From NCBI GenBank assembly GCA_023052935.1, contig CM041292.1:134864951-134928950 (forward strand): a stretch of 64,000 nt of DNA. Reading direction: 5' to 3'. Origin of the DNA: Piezodorus guildinii (taxonomy: Eukaryota > Arthropoda > Insecta > Hemiptera > Pentatomidae). The notes under the pieces are model-generated. The model made no database searches and was not told where the DNA came from. It saw nothing but the letters and a program-made list of their open reading frames with translations. Each line of letters starts with the position of its first letter. Position 1 is the stretch's first letter. The position numbers and the translations under genes are program-made. Below, in pieces: positions 11,101 to 21,417 of the stretch.

Positions 11101-12519
11101 AAAGGGATCATATAAAATTTTGGAATTACAGTTTTCAAGGGAATTACATGATTCAGGTTACTCATGAGTCCCAATGACTGAGTCCAAAATAGTGTTAGTT
11201 TGTGTGAGGTATTGCTCAGAAAAATTTCAACCTAATATGCAAAGCTATAGAAAATAGTTTAGAGTGACGAAAAGAATACACACTCATGCAATTGTTATAG
11301 ATAATAATAATGTTTGTATCATTATTATTATTATTATTCAATGTAAAATCAATTTTTATATCAAAACGATATACTTATTTTTTCATATAAAAGATACCAG
11401 ATTTTTTGGGAATTCCTTAGAATACTAATTACAGATATTTAATTGATTCAAATTAAAGAATCAATTTATATAAAAAATTAAAAAAAAAAAAAAAAAACGC
11501 TCAGAAATAACACGGCGTAAGCTGAAGAGTAATTAGCTTCCTAGCCTAAAAATACAGTTTATGTCAGAAGGATGCGACACAAGGTGATGTTTCTCACATG
11601 TTATATTAATGACATAGGAATTTATTTATTCATTCCATATAATTTTATATTAATAAAAAGTGCCTAAATAGGGGCAGATAAAGGAAAACATATATAAACA
11701 TACATGTATTCTAACTATTTAGATGTAATATTTCATTGTAAAAATCATCATACTTACATGACGATATATGCAAACTTGAGAAATAACCAGACCTTACATA
11801 AAACTATAGAGAAGATTATTCGTACTTTTTTTAGTAATAAGGTAATAATAAACGTTAATTTCATCAGTGATATAAAACATAATGAGGAATTACGCCAAGG
11901 AACAATAATGAAATACGTAATATATGGACAATCAAAAAGGACTATTCAAATGCCTCAATAAAACTTGACAGGTGTAATAATTTGTACTTCGGAATAATCA
12001 GTGTATTCCGGCCACATCAGGAAGGTTTTCAAATGAAAAGGACAAGGCGTTACCATTTTATTGGGTACCTTAATACGGGGGGTGCCATAAAATGCGGGGG
12101 AATTTAACATATTTAACGACTTGATTGTTGCGGCCAAGTAATAAAATGAACGGACCTTTTTACAGTTGGCCACTAATAAATATTTCATGTAATGGCCGAA
12201 TGGAGTCTAGTTAGGACGTGGTACTAAAGGTGATGGTAGCTGGCAGCTGTAATTAGGGTCACGGCTCTAACTATTACAGGCCGTTTAAAGGAGGACCCAG
12301 CTTCATGTTAACAGATGGTCTGCCTCGTCGTAAACCTCATCCTCTGAATCCGGCTTCAGACCGCAACGTTCTTGGTAAACGCAGGTTCTTCGTGGAGCAA
12401 TCAATGTTCAACACCCAGCGCATAGTAATCGCTTTGGAGATGTGCCATTATCAAGGATGAGGTACGAGCAATAGACCATAACCAGTAATATAAAATTCAA
12501 TAAAATATTATTTTTATGC
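11101..12519. other. Non-coding, GC-richer island at 11960-12480
   Basis: Holds a (TTA)n run near 11315-11338 and an oligo-A run near 11480-11498. The island from 11960 to about 12480 is richer in GC with no repeat match here; an open minus-strand frame of 77 codons (11955-12188) and a plus-strand one of 85 codons (11704-11961) carry no domain I can name. Possibly single-copy regulatory DNA. Confidence 0.45.
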
Positions 12520-12532
12520 GGAGCGGCATGGT
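12520..12532 (+). mobile_element. SINE family 1 head, left half split by hAT element
   Basis: GGAGCGGCATGGT is the first 13 bases of SINE 1. The next SINE bases, CTAGTGAATCGAGCACTAATCTACC, are split off at 13288-13313, on the far side of a TIR element. Short match, but order and spacing fit a SINE head interrupted by a transposon. Confidence 0.6.
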
Positions 12533-12538
12533 TTTCTG

Positions 12539-13285
12539 CAGTGATCCCCAGACGTTGTCCAGGGGTCCGCGAGTGGTCTTTGGGAAATTATTTTAAATTA
12601 CCTAGACGTAAAATATTTGTGAAGCCTTCACATGTAACATTAATAGCAAAATTATAAGGACAAATTTAACATTCTAAGAGATATAATTGCTAGTTTTCAA
12701 GATAGATTTGACTTCCTACAATACCTTGTTAATACAATCACATTCGTTAAATTGTACATTATAGTTGAAAAACAATGAGCTCAAAGAACAGAAGTAACTT
12801 GAAATGAGATAATGTACAATATTTGATTTCTTCATGACTAAAGGAATAAATATCTATCTTTTATTAGTTTTAAACATCATTAATTCAATATTTTGCAGTT
12901 TGAGGTAAACTCTAAGAACCATAGTTTTTTTAAATTTCCATTTCTCCTACTTAGTCATCTCTGGCATAAAGGTTTGGCAGCAGTGTTATACACGTGATAA
13001 GGCGCAGCCCGCAGGGCTCCTTTGCAACTTAATGTTGGTGTTACACCATTCCGATTCGTTATTCCTGAACCTAAGTGTCCAGCATTGGCTTATCTCTTAG
13101 AGTGACACTACGGTCACCTGTCTCTGGAAGTGAACAGGAGACGTCATCATGCAGAATTCAACCTTTAGCTACTTGCAACGCTTAGTGTATATGTATATAT
13201 TCACGATTTTTGGAATCTAGGAGGTTCTTGCCATTAAAGTGATCGAATGAAGGGGTCCGCGAAAATGTTTTGTGGGGAACCACTG
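12539..13285. mobile_element. hAT-like non-autonomous transposon
   Basis: The ends are inverted: CAGTGATCCCCAGACG at the left, and at the right the complement of CAGTGGTTCCCCACAAAA; each is followed inwards by the same GGGGTCCGCG (right side read in reverse). CAGTG-type ends with GGTTCCC are typical of hAT elements, which make 8-bp target duplications. The flanking octamers (GTTTTCTG and ATCTAGTG) agree only partly, consistent with an old insertion in the SINE sequence GTCTAGTG. The 747-bp interior has no transposase frame. Confidence 0.72.
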
Positions 13286-13287
13286 AT

Positions 13288-13313
13288 CTAGTGAATCGAG
13301 CACTAATCTACCG
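13288..13313 (+). mobile_element. SINE family 1 head, right part after hAT insertion
   Basis: Continues the SINE 1 tRNA-like head (CTAGTG-ATCGAGCACTA-TCTACC) that was interrupted at 12532. The rest of that SINE copy is not recognisable. Confidence 0.6.
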
Positions 13314-13363
13314 TTTAACTACTTAAGTTAAAATCAATATTTTATCATCTAATATGTTCACTT

Positions 13364-13640
13364 GGGAGTGGCATAGTCTAGTGGATAGAGCACTAGTCTA
13401 CTGTTCTTCAAATCCACGGTTCGAATCCCAGCTGTGGCAGAATATCATTTGTGCTACATCGAGGTATTAAGACTCTCCTGGGGCACACCCAGCCTCTAAG
13501 TGGGTACTCAAAAATGGGGAAAAATTTGACGGCTAGGTGTGATCTTTAGTTAATCAACTCTTGCACGACCGTTGGACTAGAAACAGTACGAATCTATATG
13601 TGCAAAGCCCAAGACCCTTCAGCGGTAGTAGAGGTACAGT
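13364..13640 (+). mobile_element. SINE family 1, full-length copy
   Basis: Complete SINE 1: GGGAGTGGCATAGTCTAGTGG head with box A-like element, box B GGTTCGAATCC, body with CCCAGCCTCTAAGTGGGTAC, end GAGGTACAGT plus a T-run. No clear target duplication. More diverged than the copies at 1127 and 31912. Confidence 0.88.
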
Positions 13641-14066
13641 TTTTTTTTATTATTGCATTTATGAAAAAAATTCGAAATACCCAAAGTTAAGGGGGAGTAA
13701 AAATAATAATATTCTATTTTGTAGCGTATGAGTTACGGGTTACAGCTGTAAATCCAAATAAGAAAATAAATTCGTACATAAAAATATATTTTTAAATCAA
13801 TAAACACCCAAGATACTTTTATTCCAATGTATTGCTTGTGATTGTTTTGATAAACCAATAGATTATGAGTAATTTTCCATTGATTAGGGTAAATTGAACA
13901 TTCACATAACAGAACGTTTTTCTTATTCCCTTTCATTTTTGTGAATAAGTATACTTTATTTATTTATTTCCATCTATGCCGCTTATACACACAAAATCTC
14001 CTCGATTTACTCTAAGCGATTTTTCTAAATAATATTGTATAATTTATTAAAAATATCACTAATTAA
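13641..14066. other. AT-rich stretch, no gene seen
   Basis: A 67-codon minus-strand frame (13733-13936) has no recognisable feature. Confidence 0.5.
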
Positions 14067-14173
14067 ACAGAGTTGGATAGATAGCAATTGGGCTCCAAGG
14101 TTTGCACTCGGAACTCGACGATAAGACCCTATATTAAATATCAGACTAGGTAAAGAATAGGCACATAGTACGT
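14067..14173 (+). repeat. 107-bp direct repeat, left copy
   Basis: Begins AAACAGAGTTGGATAGATAG and matches 15724-15834 with about five differences including a one-base gap. The pair brackets a 1.55-kb segment containing a LINE 3' end and a mariner. See the matching right copy, which sits directly after a poly(A) run. Confidence 0.9.
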
Positions 14174-14248
14174 ACTTGCAAAACTATCAAATGTAAGACA
14201 AAAAACCTACAAATTTAACCACCTCTTACAAACTCCGAATCTTTTGGA

Positions 14249-15208
14249 TTGTGTCACATGAAATGTCCGTTTTCAAGGTAAAGGATTTTTATTAAAAATA
14301 CGATATGAAAACAAGATAATTTTATTCGAAGTATTTACCTTCTTTTTCTACACATTTTTCCCAACGTGACACCAACTGTTTTATTCCCGAACTGAAAAAC
14401 TCTGAGCTTTGAAGTGAAACAAAATCTGAAAACGCACTTTTTACTTGATCATCAAAAATCATTTTCAAAAAGTTTTCTTTTGACGAAGTTGTCTAAATTC
14501 CTGAACAGAAGGTAATCTGTTGGAGACAAGTCGGGAGAATTGGTGGGTGTGGAGGAACTTCGTAGCCCAGTTCTTTCAATTTTTGCACGGTATGTTTTCA
14601 TGGAAAGACTCGGTTTTTTGCCTCGCAAGCAAAGAAACGCAGGTCTTAAGGCGTTTCAATTGCTACCGGTCATGAGGTACCCATGTATCGAGCTCTTTTA
14701 CTTTCCCAATAAACTTTAAATGTCTGGAAACGGTAGATGCACTTGCATTAAGTTGTGCTGAGATTCCTTTAAGTGTTGGATAGGGGTTTCCTTCTACTTT
14801 ATGTTTGAGGACATCGTTGTCTATTACGAACGGAGGTCTTCCTCGGGGCAAGTTTTCCAAGTCGATATCCCCAGCTGAAAACTTAGAAAACCAACGGCGA
14901 ATGGTCCGTTCATTATCACTCCCTTCCCCAAACGCCATGCAAATATTTCTATAGCGGCCTCAGCTGCTGAATGGCCGAGTTTAAACTCGTACAAAAATAT
15001 TACTCGAAAATCGCGTGTTTCCATGTTCATATTTGGAGGTATGCTAAAAAGTGGGTAATTAATTGTGAAGCTAATGTTTATAATACAAAGGTAGAGGATT
15101 AGTAACTGTTTACTTTAAATATGTAAACATTCGGAAGAAAACAACAGAGACCTGCAAAATCCTTTATGTGTTTCAAAACTATAAAAACGGACATTTCATG
15201 TGAAACAA
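14249..15208 (-). mobile_element. Mariner element, internally deleted
   Basis: Terminal inverted repeats of about 25 bases: TTGTGTCACATGAAATGTCC... on the left and its complement (with one mismatch) on the right at about 15184-15208. The interior encodes mariner transposase pieces on the minus strand. A TA target duplication is not clear on the left side. The element is about 960 bp, shorter than the roughly 1.3 kb usual for mariners, because the centre of the transposase gene is gone. It lies inside the 14174-15723 segment that ends with poly(A). Confidence 0.88.
14321..15030 (-). pseudogene. Mariner transposase remnant
   Basis: Mariner transposases are DD34D enzymes that cut and paste their own element. 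Reading on the minus strand, the N-terminal DNA-binding region is visible: a start at 15030 (MNMETRDFRVIFLYEFKLGH, first helix-turn-helix), then after a frameshift near 14940 the part with NERTIRRWFSKFSAGDIDLE and LPRGRPP (the GRPP/GRPR linker type), and a second helix-turn-helix ending WVPHDR. The last part, in another frame, has PPHPPNSPDLSPTDY, which carries the final catalytic aspartate, and ends KCVEKEGKYFE with a stop at about 14321. The central stretch with the first two catalytic aspartates is deleted near 14600, and there are stops and frameshifts. The gene is dead; the element could have moved only in trans. Confidence 0.88.
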
Positions 15209-15317
15209 CCCGATAAGTTTCAGATTGAAACTTCTAATTTATAAAATTATCATCAGACCTTCTTTATTAAACGGAGCACCGTTACTAATCCATTGCTCAG
15301 AAAATTAAAAAAAAAAA

Positions 15318-15551
15318 CTACAGCAATACCGAAATGGTTTTCTAAAGAAAATTGCTAGAAGAACTACCTTTGAAAAAGAAAAGGCAGAGAGACTTCATTC
15401 ACTGTTTGATATTCCGATAGTGAGAGAATTCCTAAAGAAAATAAGACACAACTTTTATAATTCCTTAAAAATGCTTTCAAACCCAGTTTTTAGTAGGCTT
15501 GAGGTTCCACCGGTTCCTCAGAGGTGGCAACATTGTGTAAGGTTAGATTGA
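15318..15551 (+). pseudogene. Jockey-like LINE ORF2 C-terminal fragment
   Basis: An open frame ending at a TGA at 15549 reads ARRTTFEKEKAERLHSLFDI, PIVREFLKKIRHNFYNSLKM and LSNPVFSRLEVPP. A short I.P.V.EF....HNFY segment followed by a LSNP-like stretch is the usual C-terminus of jockey-type non-LTR retrotransposon polyproteins, after the reverse transcriptase. A 3' untranslated stretch of about 150 bases and a poly(A) run (15706-15727) follow, as expected for this clade. The reverse transcriptase itself is absent. The assignment rests on short motifs only. Confidence 0.55.
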
Positions 15552-15705
15552 AGTGATCCCCACCACCAAGAGGAATAGCAAATCATTGGTAGCATTTTAT
15601 AAACATAATCTATTAACAGAAATATCCTTAAAATGTATCTGGATACAGTAAAAGGAAACTATTCAGGACCTATTTTGGCAAAACAAGCAACTAAATTGGG
15701 GTTAT

Positions 15706-15727
15706 GAAAAAAAAAAAAAAAAAAAAA
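15706..15727 (+). repeat. Poly(A) tail of the LINE insertion
   Basis: About 22 adenines directly abutting the right direct repeat, marking the 3' end of a retrotransposed copy on the plus strand. Confidence 0.8.
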
Positions 15728-15834
15728 CAGAGTTGGATAGATAGCACTTGGGCTCCAAGGTTTGCACTCGGAACTCGACGATCAAGACCCTAAATTAAAT
15801 ATCAGACTAGGTAAAGAATAGGCACACAATACGT
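15724..15834 (+). repeat. 107-bp direct repeat, right copy
   Basis: Same sequence as 14067-14173 and begins exactly where the poly(A) run ends. The position fits a target-site duplication, but at about 107 bp it would be unusually long for one. Confidence 0.88.
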
Positions 15835-17985
15835 TAAATCTAATAAATAAATAAAAAACAAAACAAGGCTATTAAAGAATTAAAAAAAAATTCAAACTCG
15901 TTAGGAACATTCAGTAGCATACATTAAATACGGAGCCAAAGAACACTATGGGAAACACCTAAAATTATGATAGCCGAGCTTTTTAGATCAAATTTCACTA
16001 TGCTTAAGCCCATTGGATAACTAAGACGTTACTAAATTAGAGATTGACTTATGGTGCAAACGTGGTTAAGATCGGAATGGAATCACGTTTTGGAGGGATT
16101 AAAATAATTATACTAACGAGTTACGTTCAAGAGAAGGTGATTTCGGAAGGACCCACTCTAACGCCAGTTTTAATGAAATTAAATTCTTTCAACTAGATAA
16201 AATTACTCTAGCGATAGCTCATAATTTGACCTAATAACAGCTTCCAAAGCAAAAACCATTTCGAACCCAATTACATACGTTTCCTCGTTATTAGAACGAA
16301 AAGTAATGGAAATATTACGTGTCTGTGTTCATTGTCCAACCGGCTAGTCATGATGAAGTTTGTTTTTTAAATTACTTCCTCTGTCTGAAATGGACGGACA
16401 ATTAACAAAATAAGAAACCCGGATACCATCTTTGTTTAATAAAATTGAATTTTTATCTAAACCTCCCAAATATAAAGCCAAAAATGTAAATAATTATGAT
16501 AAAGAATGAAGTGCTATGCCATGCCAAGCATATAAAGTAATAAGTAATACCAAATCGACCATTATTTCTGACGCAGATGTAATGGTCGATTAACTAATTA
16601 ATTTCGATATTACCCTTGATAATAAAAATCTGGAATAAAACATTTAAAATTTTAATTATAAACAACATTCATAAATATATAGAAACGTGAATAAAATAGA
16701 AAATTTTTTAAGGGAATTATTCAGACATTATTTTCTGTGTACAAAAAAACAAAAACAAATTCACTTTGATGATTACAGGACGACAATGAATAAAATGTTC
16801 AAAATCGTCCATAACCACCGATTTTAAAACGAAATTTCTTGCATAACCAACGGTAACGTTACATTTCTTTCGCATTTCTGTTACAGGTTTTTGACGCTCG
16901 TAATCAAATCGCATTTTGCTTACAAAGTAATAAACATTCCTCCAGGAAGGATATGGCAAAAATGTAGTAAGGTGAAACGGGCTGAAGTTCGAATACAGGA
17001 TGTTGAATTTTCTACTTTTGTTCCAACTCAAAACAGATAAACTAAGTCATATCTGGTACCATAGTCTATAACGTCACAGTAGATGAATTGGGGTGAAAAT
17101 GGTCGCATTAAAACACAAGGGATGGTGCATGAAAATATCATGCATTGTCATCCATTTACTATCGTTCGGCGGAGCAAAGTAATTTTTTTTTTTTTTTCCG
17201 GTTGGCGCAACAGGCCTTGGATACCCTTGGCCGCGCGGTATGGTTTGTTAAGATCCCAAACCACGGTTCTTGAAAATATTTTATAGTATAGGGGTCATCA
17301 CTTCCTAAGCCTATTTTTGTGACTAGCCACTAGTAGAATAGTATTCCAGGCCCTTACGGTCAGCTGAAAAAGCTCACGTTTGCTGTTCTTTCCCTTTTCT
17401 GTTCTACATATATATATTATATATGCAAACTATCATTTTCAAGCATTAAGAATTTCAAGAGTAATCTGAGAAGTCGTCTTATTGATGAGAACTTGGAAAT
17501 AATTAAAAAAAATTAAAAACAACATACAAACCTAACATTCTCAAACTTTCCAAGAAGATGCAAGCATATTGTTCGCATTAATAAATATTTATTAAGTATG
17601 ATATTTAGTTTTATTTAATGTACTACTTATTTAGTGTAATAAAAGTTTACTGTCTGTTTTTATTTAGCTCTTTCCTTATAAGTTTGCTGACCACTGTCCT
17701 AGGTAGCTTCACAAAAACTAAGATACATATTTTTTGGGGATATTAACGCAGAAAATAGCCAATCTGGATACAGAATATCTACATAAAAAGAAGTCTGAGG
17801 TAAGCAACAAAGGTGATTTTATAATCCAAAAATTTACTACGGTAACCTTTAAAACAAAGTAAAAAATAGCAAGATATAGAAATCAAAGAACAATTAAAAT
17901 GTAAGTCACCACTTTAACTAAAAAAATCGAAAAAAACAAAAGCTCGTTATATATCATCACATGTCTCAGATAAGAAAAATATCTC
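15835..17985. other. AT-rich stretch, no gene identified
   Basis: The largest frame is 104 codons on the minus strand (16717-17031), a charged, aromatic-rich protein without any domain I recognise. An oligo-T run at about 17179-17199 begins a short GC-richer patch (17199-17380). Confidence 0.45.
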
Positions 17986-18445
17986 GAGAAACAGGAACTA
18001 TGCGACCAAGAATTGAACCGATAAAAGCAGAGTATAAATAAAAATCGTCTCCGGAGGGAAGAGGGACGCTATAACAAGAACCACCTGCTAGGAAGTACTT
18101 CCACAAAAGGAGATTACCGCTAAAGATACTGAAGCCTGAAGTAATGAGCCAAGTACGCCTAGCCAGTAAGAGCTGACTTATTAGGTGCTACAGGTGGGGG
18201 CAGGTCGGCATTAGGAATGCATGAGGCGAGAGGCGTAGGTGGTTCTCGCCCGCTCACTTTTCTTTTAATCTTATCACCATAAATTAAACACCCGTTTTCG
18301 AGGTGTTAATTTTAACGTCCCGTTAATATGGTAATACACGACGGTCCCCCCCTATTCATCGGTATTAATGTATCTTCCGAGGAGAATCCATATATTTCAG
18401 GAGACAGAGTTGTTCTTAACAAGCACCCCGCCCCATTGGAGCTGG
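17986..18445. other. GC-richer, apparently single-copy island
   Basis: Clear compositional shift from the surrounding AT-rich DNA, with no long open frame on either strand and no match to the repeats in the window. It has several homeobox-like TTAAT cores in its right half. I infer possible regulatory DNA, with low certainty. Confidence 0.4.
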
Positions 18446-18592
18446 TAATTTTGAAATAAAAGTCTTTGTTTACAAAATAAACCAAGAAAAAATCTATTGC
18501 TGTTAATATATTACTTTAAAGAGTGGGAATAAAACCTAAATACATTACAAAAAAAATCACCAACTAAACTGAAGCATTAAATGCTATATGAA

Positions 18593-18774
18593 GGACATCA
18601 TTCGGCTGGTGTTCAAAAAATATAATAAAATAGTAAATAACTATTTATTATCCAACCTTTTCAACCCATGTTGCAGATCTTCATCAAGGAATCTCTCCGC
18701 AAAGTAGGGAAGCTAAATCTAGTAAAATAGTGTTTCAATATTTGTTTTCCACCACCCGAACTACCTCATCATTC
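18593..18774 (-). repeat. Hammerhead-like repeat family A, copy 2
   Basis: Minus-strand copy with inverted ends (CATCATTCGGCTGGTG on the left; CCACCACCCGAACTACCTCA on the right). The core on the minus strand reads TTGATGA, stem GATCTGCAACATGGGTT, GAAAAGG, so two core positions are changed relative to CUGANGA and GAAAC. Followed by the shared ATAATAAATAGTT segment. Confidence 0.55.
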
Positions 18775-18835
18775 ATTTTTATAACAGGGCCAACAATTTA
18801 ATATTTAATTAAATCTTGTATCCAACGTTAATTCT

Positions 18836-18856
18836 TTTTTTTTTTTTTTTTTTTTT
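18836..18856. repeat. Oligo-T run
   Basis: About 21 thymines. It could be a minus-strand retrotransposon tail, but no target duplication was found. Confidence 0.5.
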
Positions 18857-19326
18857 ATATAGTGCATACATTTACAATAGAAATTAACTTCATACATAGA
18901 AATAGTCACAGAAAATATTAAAACCGTAAAAATTTTCTAACGTACACATACACGCGCGCGCACAGACATGTGTGTGTACCATAGAAAAAATATTAGGAAA
19001 ATTACGTCACATGTGGTTGAAGTTGATGTAGCGTGACAAAAAAATCCATACAATAAAAGTAGTGGTGGTGGAGCATCTAGTTTGTATCTGGTTTACACCA
19101 AATCAAGAAGTCCATTCTCAAGTCATATTATACCCCGTTTTAAAAGCAACATAATTTTTTTTTTTTTTGTTTAAAAGTGGTGTAGAACTTTGTAATTATC
19201 CAAAATAAATAAACGATATATTAACCACTATGGAACATTTAATTAATTCAAGCAGCAAATAAAAAAGTAACGACAAAATAAGTAAATCCTTCGAACATGT
19301 AAGCTCATTTTGTATGATATAAATGT

Positions 19327-19440
19327 TTTAATAGTTTATGCCTAGAATCAGTTTATGCTTGAACATGGCTCACAACCTTGAGCTGAAACGTAGGCAAAAT
19401 TAAAATATTTAGAAAAAAAAAACTGACTCCTGATTATTCT
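19327..19440 (+). repeat. Hammerhead-like repeat family B, fragment 1
   Basis: Shares ATGGCTCACAA-CTTGAG and TGACTCCTGATTATTC with 21230-21310. GGCTC and GAGCT form the stem and are followed by GAAACGT, a hammerhead-type 3' core; the CUGAUGA part has decayed to TTGAACA. Confidence 0.5.
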
Positions 19441-20252
19441 ACCAATAATGAATGTTTTAATAGCTGTTTAAAAATGTAATAGTTCTGATTCCTTATCAAT
19501 CAATAATGCGCAAATGTATGTAACGTTACAAATAAATATAAAGAAGATATTTCTATATCACAAGTTTTGATTCATATGAAAAATCGATTCTACAAAAAAA
19601 AAAGTAATTAATTACAGTAATCCAGAGTTGTTTTAAGAGATGAGAAAATCCTAGAATAACATACCACAGAACAATGAAAAATACAGGGATTAAAAAATAA
19701 ACAAATGAAGATTTAAAAAATAAAATAAATCACACAGAAAGGATGACAAAAGAAATAGCAGTCATATTTACATAACCTCCTTCTAAAAAAGATATACTGC
19801 CACTACGGACAAAGCCTAACTCAGTTCGGTTTATTTGCATGAACACCGAAGTTTTACGCCCGGGAGTAGAAAATTCCGCTTTGCATACTGAGTTTAACAA
19901 GTGTAGTTAATACGATTCTGTTGTCAAATTATTACGGTCGGTGATTTTTCAACGCCCGCCAAGGCTTAAATGTGTACACACCGAGCAAATCTTTCCTCAT
20001 GAAGGATTTTATTCGATTGAGAAATTTTCGAATTACAGTAGAACATTTGTTAACACTATATGCACATACAGACCTAATTTCTAGAACGTTTATGCATTCC
20101 GAATCATAGCGATTTCAACAAAACGAGAAAACTATGTATAATTAGTCACAGCCAGAAAATTTAATATTTTACTTCATCTGATTAAAAAAGAAGAAAAGGA
20201 TTTATAATTTAAGGAATTAGTTTTAAGCAATTGATTTATTCTTTATGAAGTA

Positions 20253-20400
20253 TGAGATGGTTCGAGTGGCGGTAAATAGATTAGAAAATCGAGAAAAACT
20301 ATTTATCATCCAACGATTCGACCCACGTAGGAGGTCTTCGTCAGGGCTTTCAGGTTCACAGTTAAGAAGCAACTGGCAAAAGTTATCCGCTGATCAAAAT
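20253..20400 (-). repeat. Hammerhead-like repeat family A, copy 3
   Basis: On the minus strand 20310-20347 reads CCCTGACGAAGACCTCC then TACGTGGGTCGAATCGTTGG. CTGACGA is a perfect match to the hammerhead CUGANGA core, GACCT/GGGTC can pair as stem II, and GAATC replaces GAAAC. The left inverted end GAGATGGTTCGAGTGGCGG is well kept. The right boundary is uncertain. Confidence 0.55.
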
Positions 20401-20710
20401 ATTTTTCAGTATACTGGTACTTGAACGTTACACAATCGTTGATACAAGAGGCACTATACAATCGTTGGTTGATCTTTATTATTATATATTAAAAGACAGC
20501 AACGAAACCAAATTTCGTAGAAATAGGAATGATTTAAGGGAGTTTTAAACACCATGCTCATCTAGTCACTTATCGTATAATGATATCGAGTTTGATTTAG
20601 GTGATAATTATTATTACTTTTTTTTTTCATAAGTATTACCATTTGGCTTAAATGTTTAGAGCTGAAAATCATGCCTTATGTAAGTTAAAAAGAAAAAAAT
20701 GTATGTATGT

Positions 20711-20713
<3 letters not shown>

Positions 20714-20758
<45 letters not shown>

Positions 20759-20760
20759 TT
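20714..20760. repeat. (TA)n microsatellite
   Basis: About 20 TA units, just outside the large inverted repeat. Confidence 0.95.
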
Positions 20761-20786
20761 TTAATATATATTGAGGATGTATGGTC

Positions 20787-21164
20787 GATAACATTTGAAA
20801 TAAAACAGAAAATATACCAACATACTTAAATATTATAGATACAAATAATGATAATATGATAAACAATATGATGATGATACGCATAAAAACAAAATTTTAG
20901 ACTTTAATATAGAAGTAAAAATTATATATAAACGTACCATTACTGAGCTATGTCCAAGCATGTTTATGTTTATGGTTTTCCTCAGTTTATGCTTGGACAT
21001 GGCTCAGTAATGGTACGTTTATATATATTTTTTTCCTTCTATATTAAAGTCTAAAATTTTGTTTTTATGCTTATCATCATCATATTGTTTATCATATTAT
21101 CATTATTTGTATCTATAATCTTTAAGTATGTTGGTATATTTTCTGTTTTATTTCAAATGTTATC
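20787..21164. repeat. Long inverted repeat, arms about 175 nt
   Basis: The left arm (20787-20960) is nearly the perfect reverse complement of the right arm (20990-21164), with a 29-base loop. Outer ends are GATAACATTTGAAATAAAAC and its complement; the inner end is TGTCCAAGCA/TGCTTGGACA. A transcript from either strand would fold into a roughly 170-bp hairpin with few mismatches. The inner end matches part of HH-like family B (GCTTG-ACATGGCTCA). It is bracketed by AT microsatellites. It may be a fold-back element or a recent inverted duplication. Confidence 0.9.
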
Positions 21165-21229
21165 ATTGTCGCTACATTAAAAAAATTTTCATAATCACAT
21201 TAATATGTATCTCTTTTGTTCTGATGTTT

Positions 21230-21310
21230 GTAGCCCTGATGATGGCTCACAAGCTTGAACTTTGGCAAAATTAAAAATTTTCAAAAAATGACTGACTCCT
21301 GATTATTCCA
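21230..21310 (+). repeat. Hammerhead-like repeat family B, fragment 2
   Basis: CTGATGA at 21236-21242 is a perfect hammerhead core, followed by GGCTCACAAGCTTGA; the GAAAC part is lost (GAACTTTGG). It continues with GACTGACTCCTGATTATTCC, shared with 19327-19440. Confidence 0.5.
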
Positions 21311-21374
21311 CTCCTGATTATATATATATATATATTATATATATATATAGATATATAAGTTATATATATATATG

Positions 21375-21415
<41 letters not shown>
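21311..21415. repeat. Imperfect (TA)n microsatellite
   Basis: TA repeats with scattered G and C interruptions. Confidence 0.9.

Positions 21416-21417
<2 letters not shown>

Noticed and set aside
11228..11498. Poly(A)-tailed insertion with target duplication GCTCAGAAA
   Set aside because: The matching words are only 9 bases, the body shows nothing recognisable and the A-run is in very AT-rich DNA; could be chance.
16717..17031. 104-codon minus-strand frame as a gene
   Set aside because: No domain, no splice context and AT-driven composition; a frame of this length is expected by chance in 64 kb.
20669..20884. Hydrophobic 71-codon frame as a membrane peptide
   Set aside because: It is a translation of the (TA)n microsatellite (repeated Tyr-Ile) and one arm of the inverted repeat.
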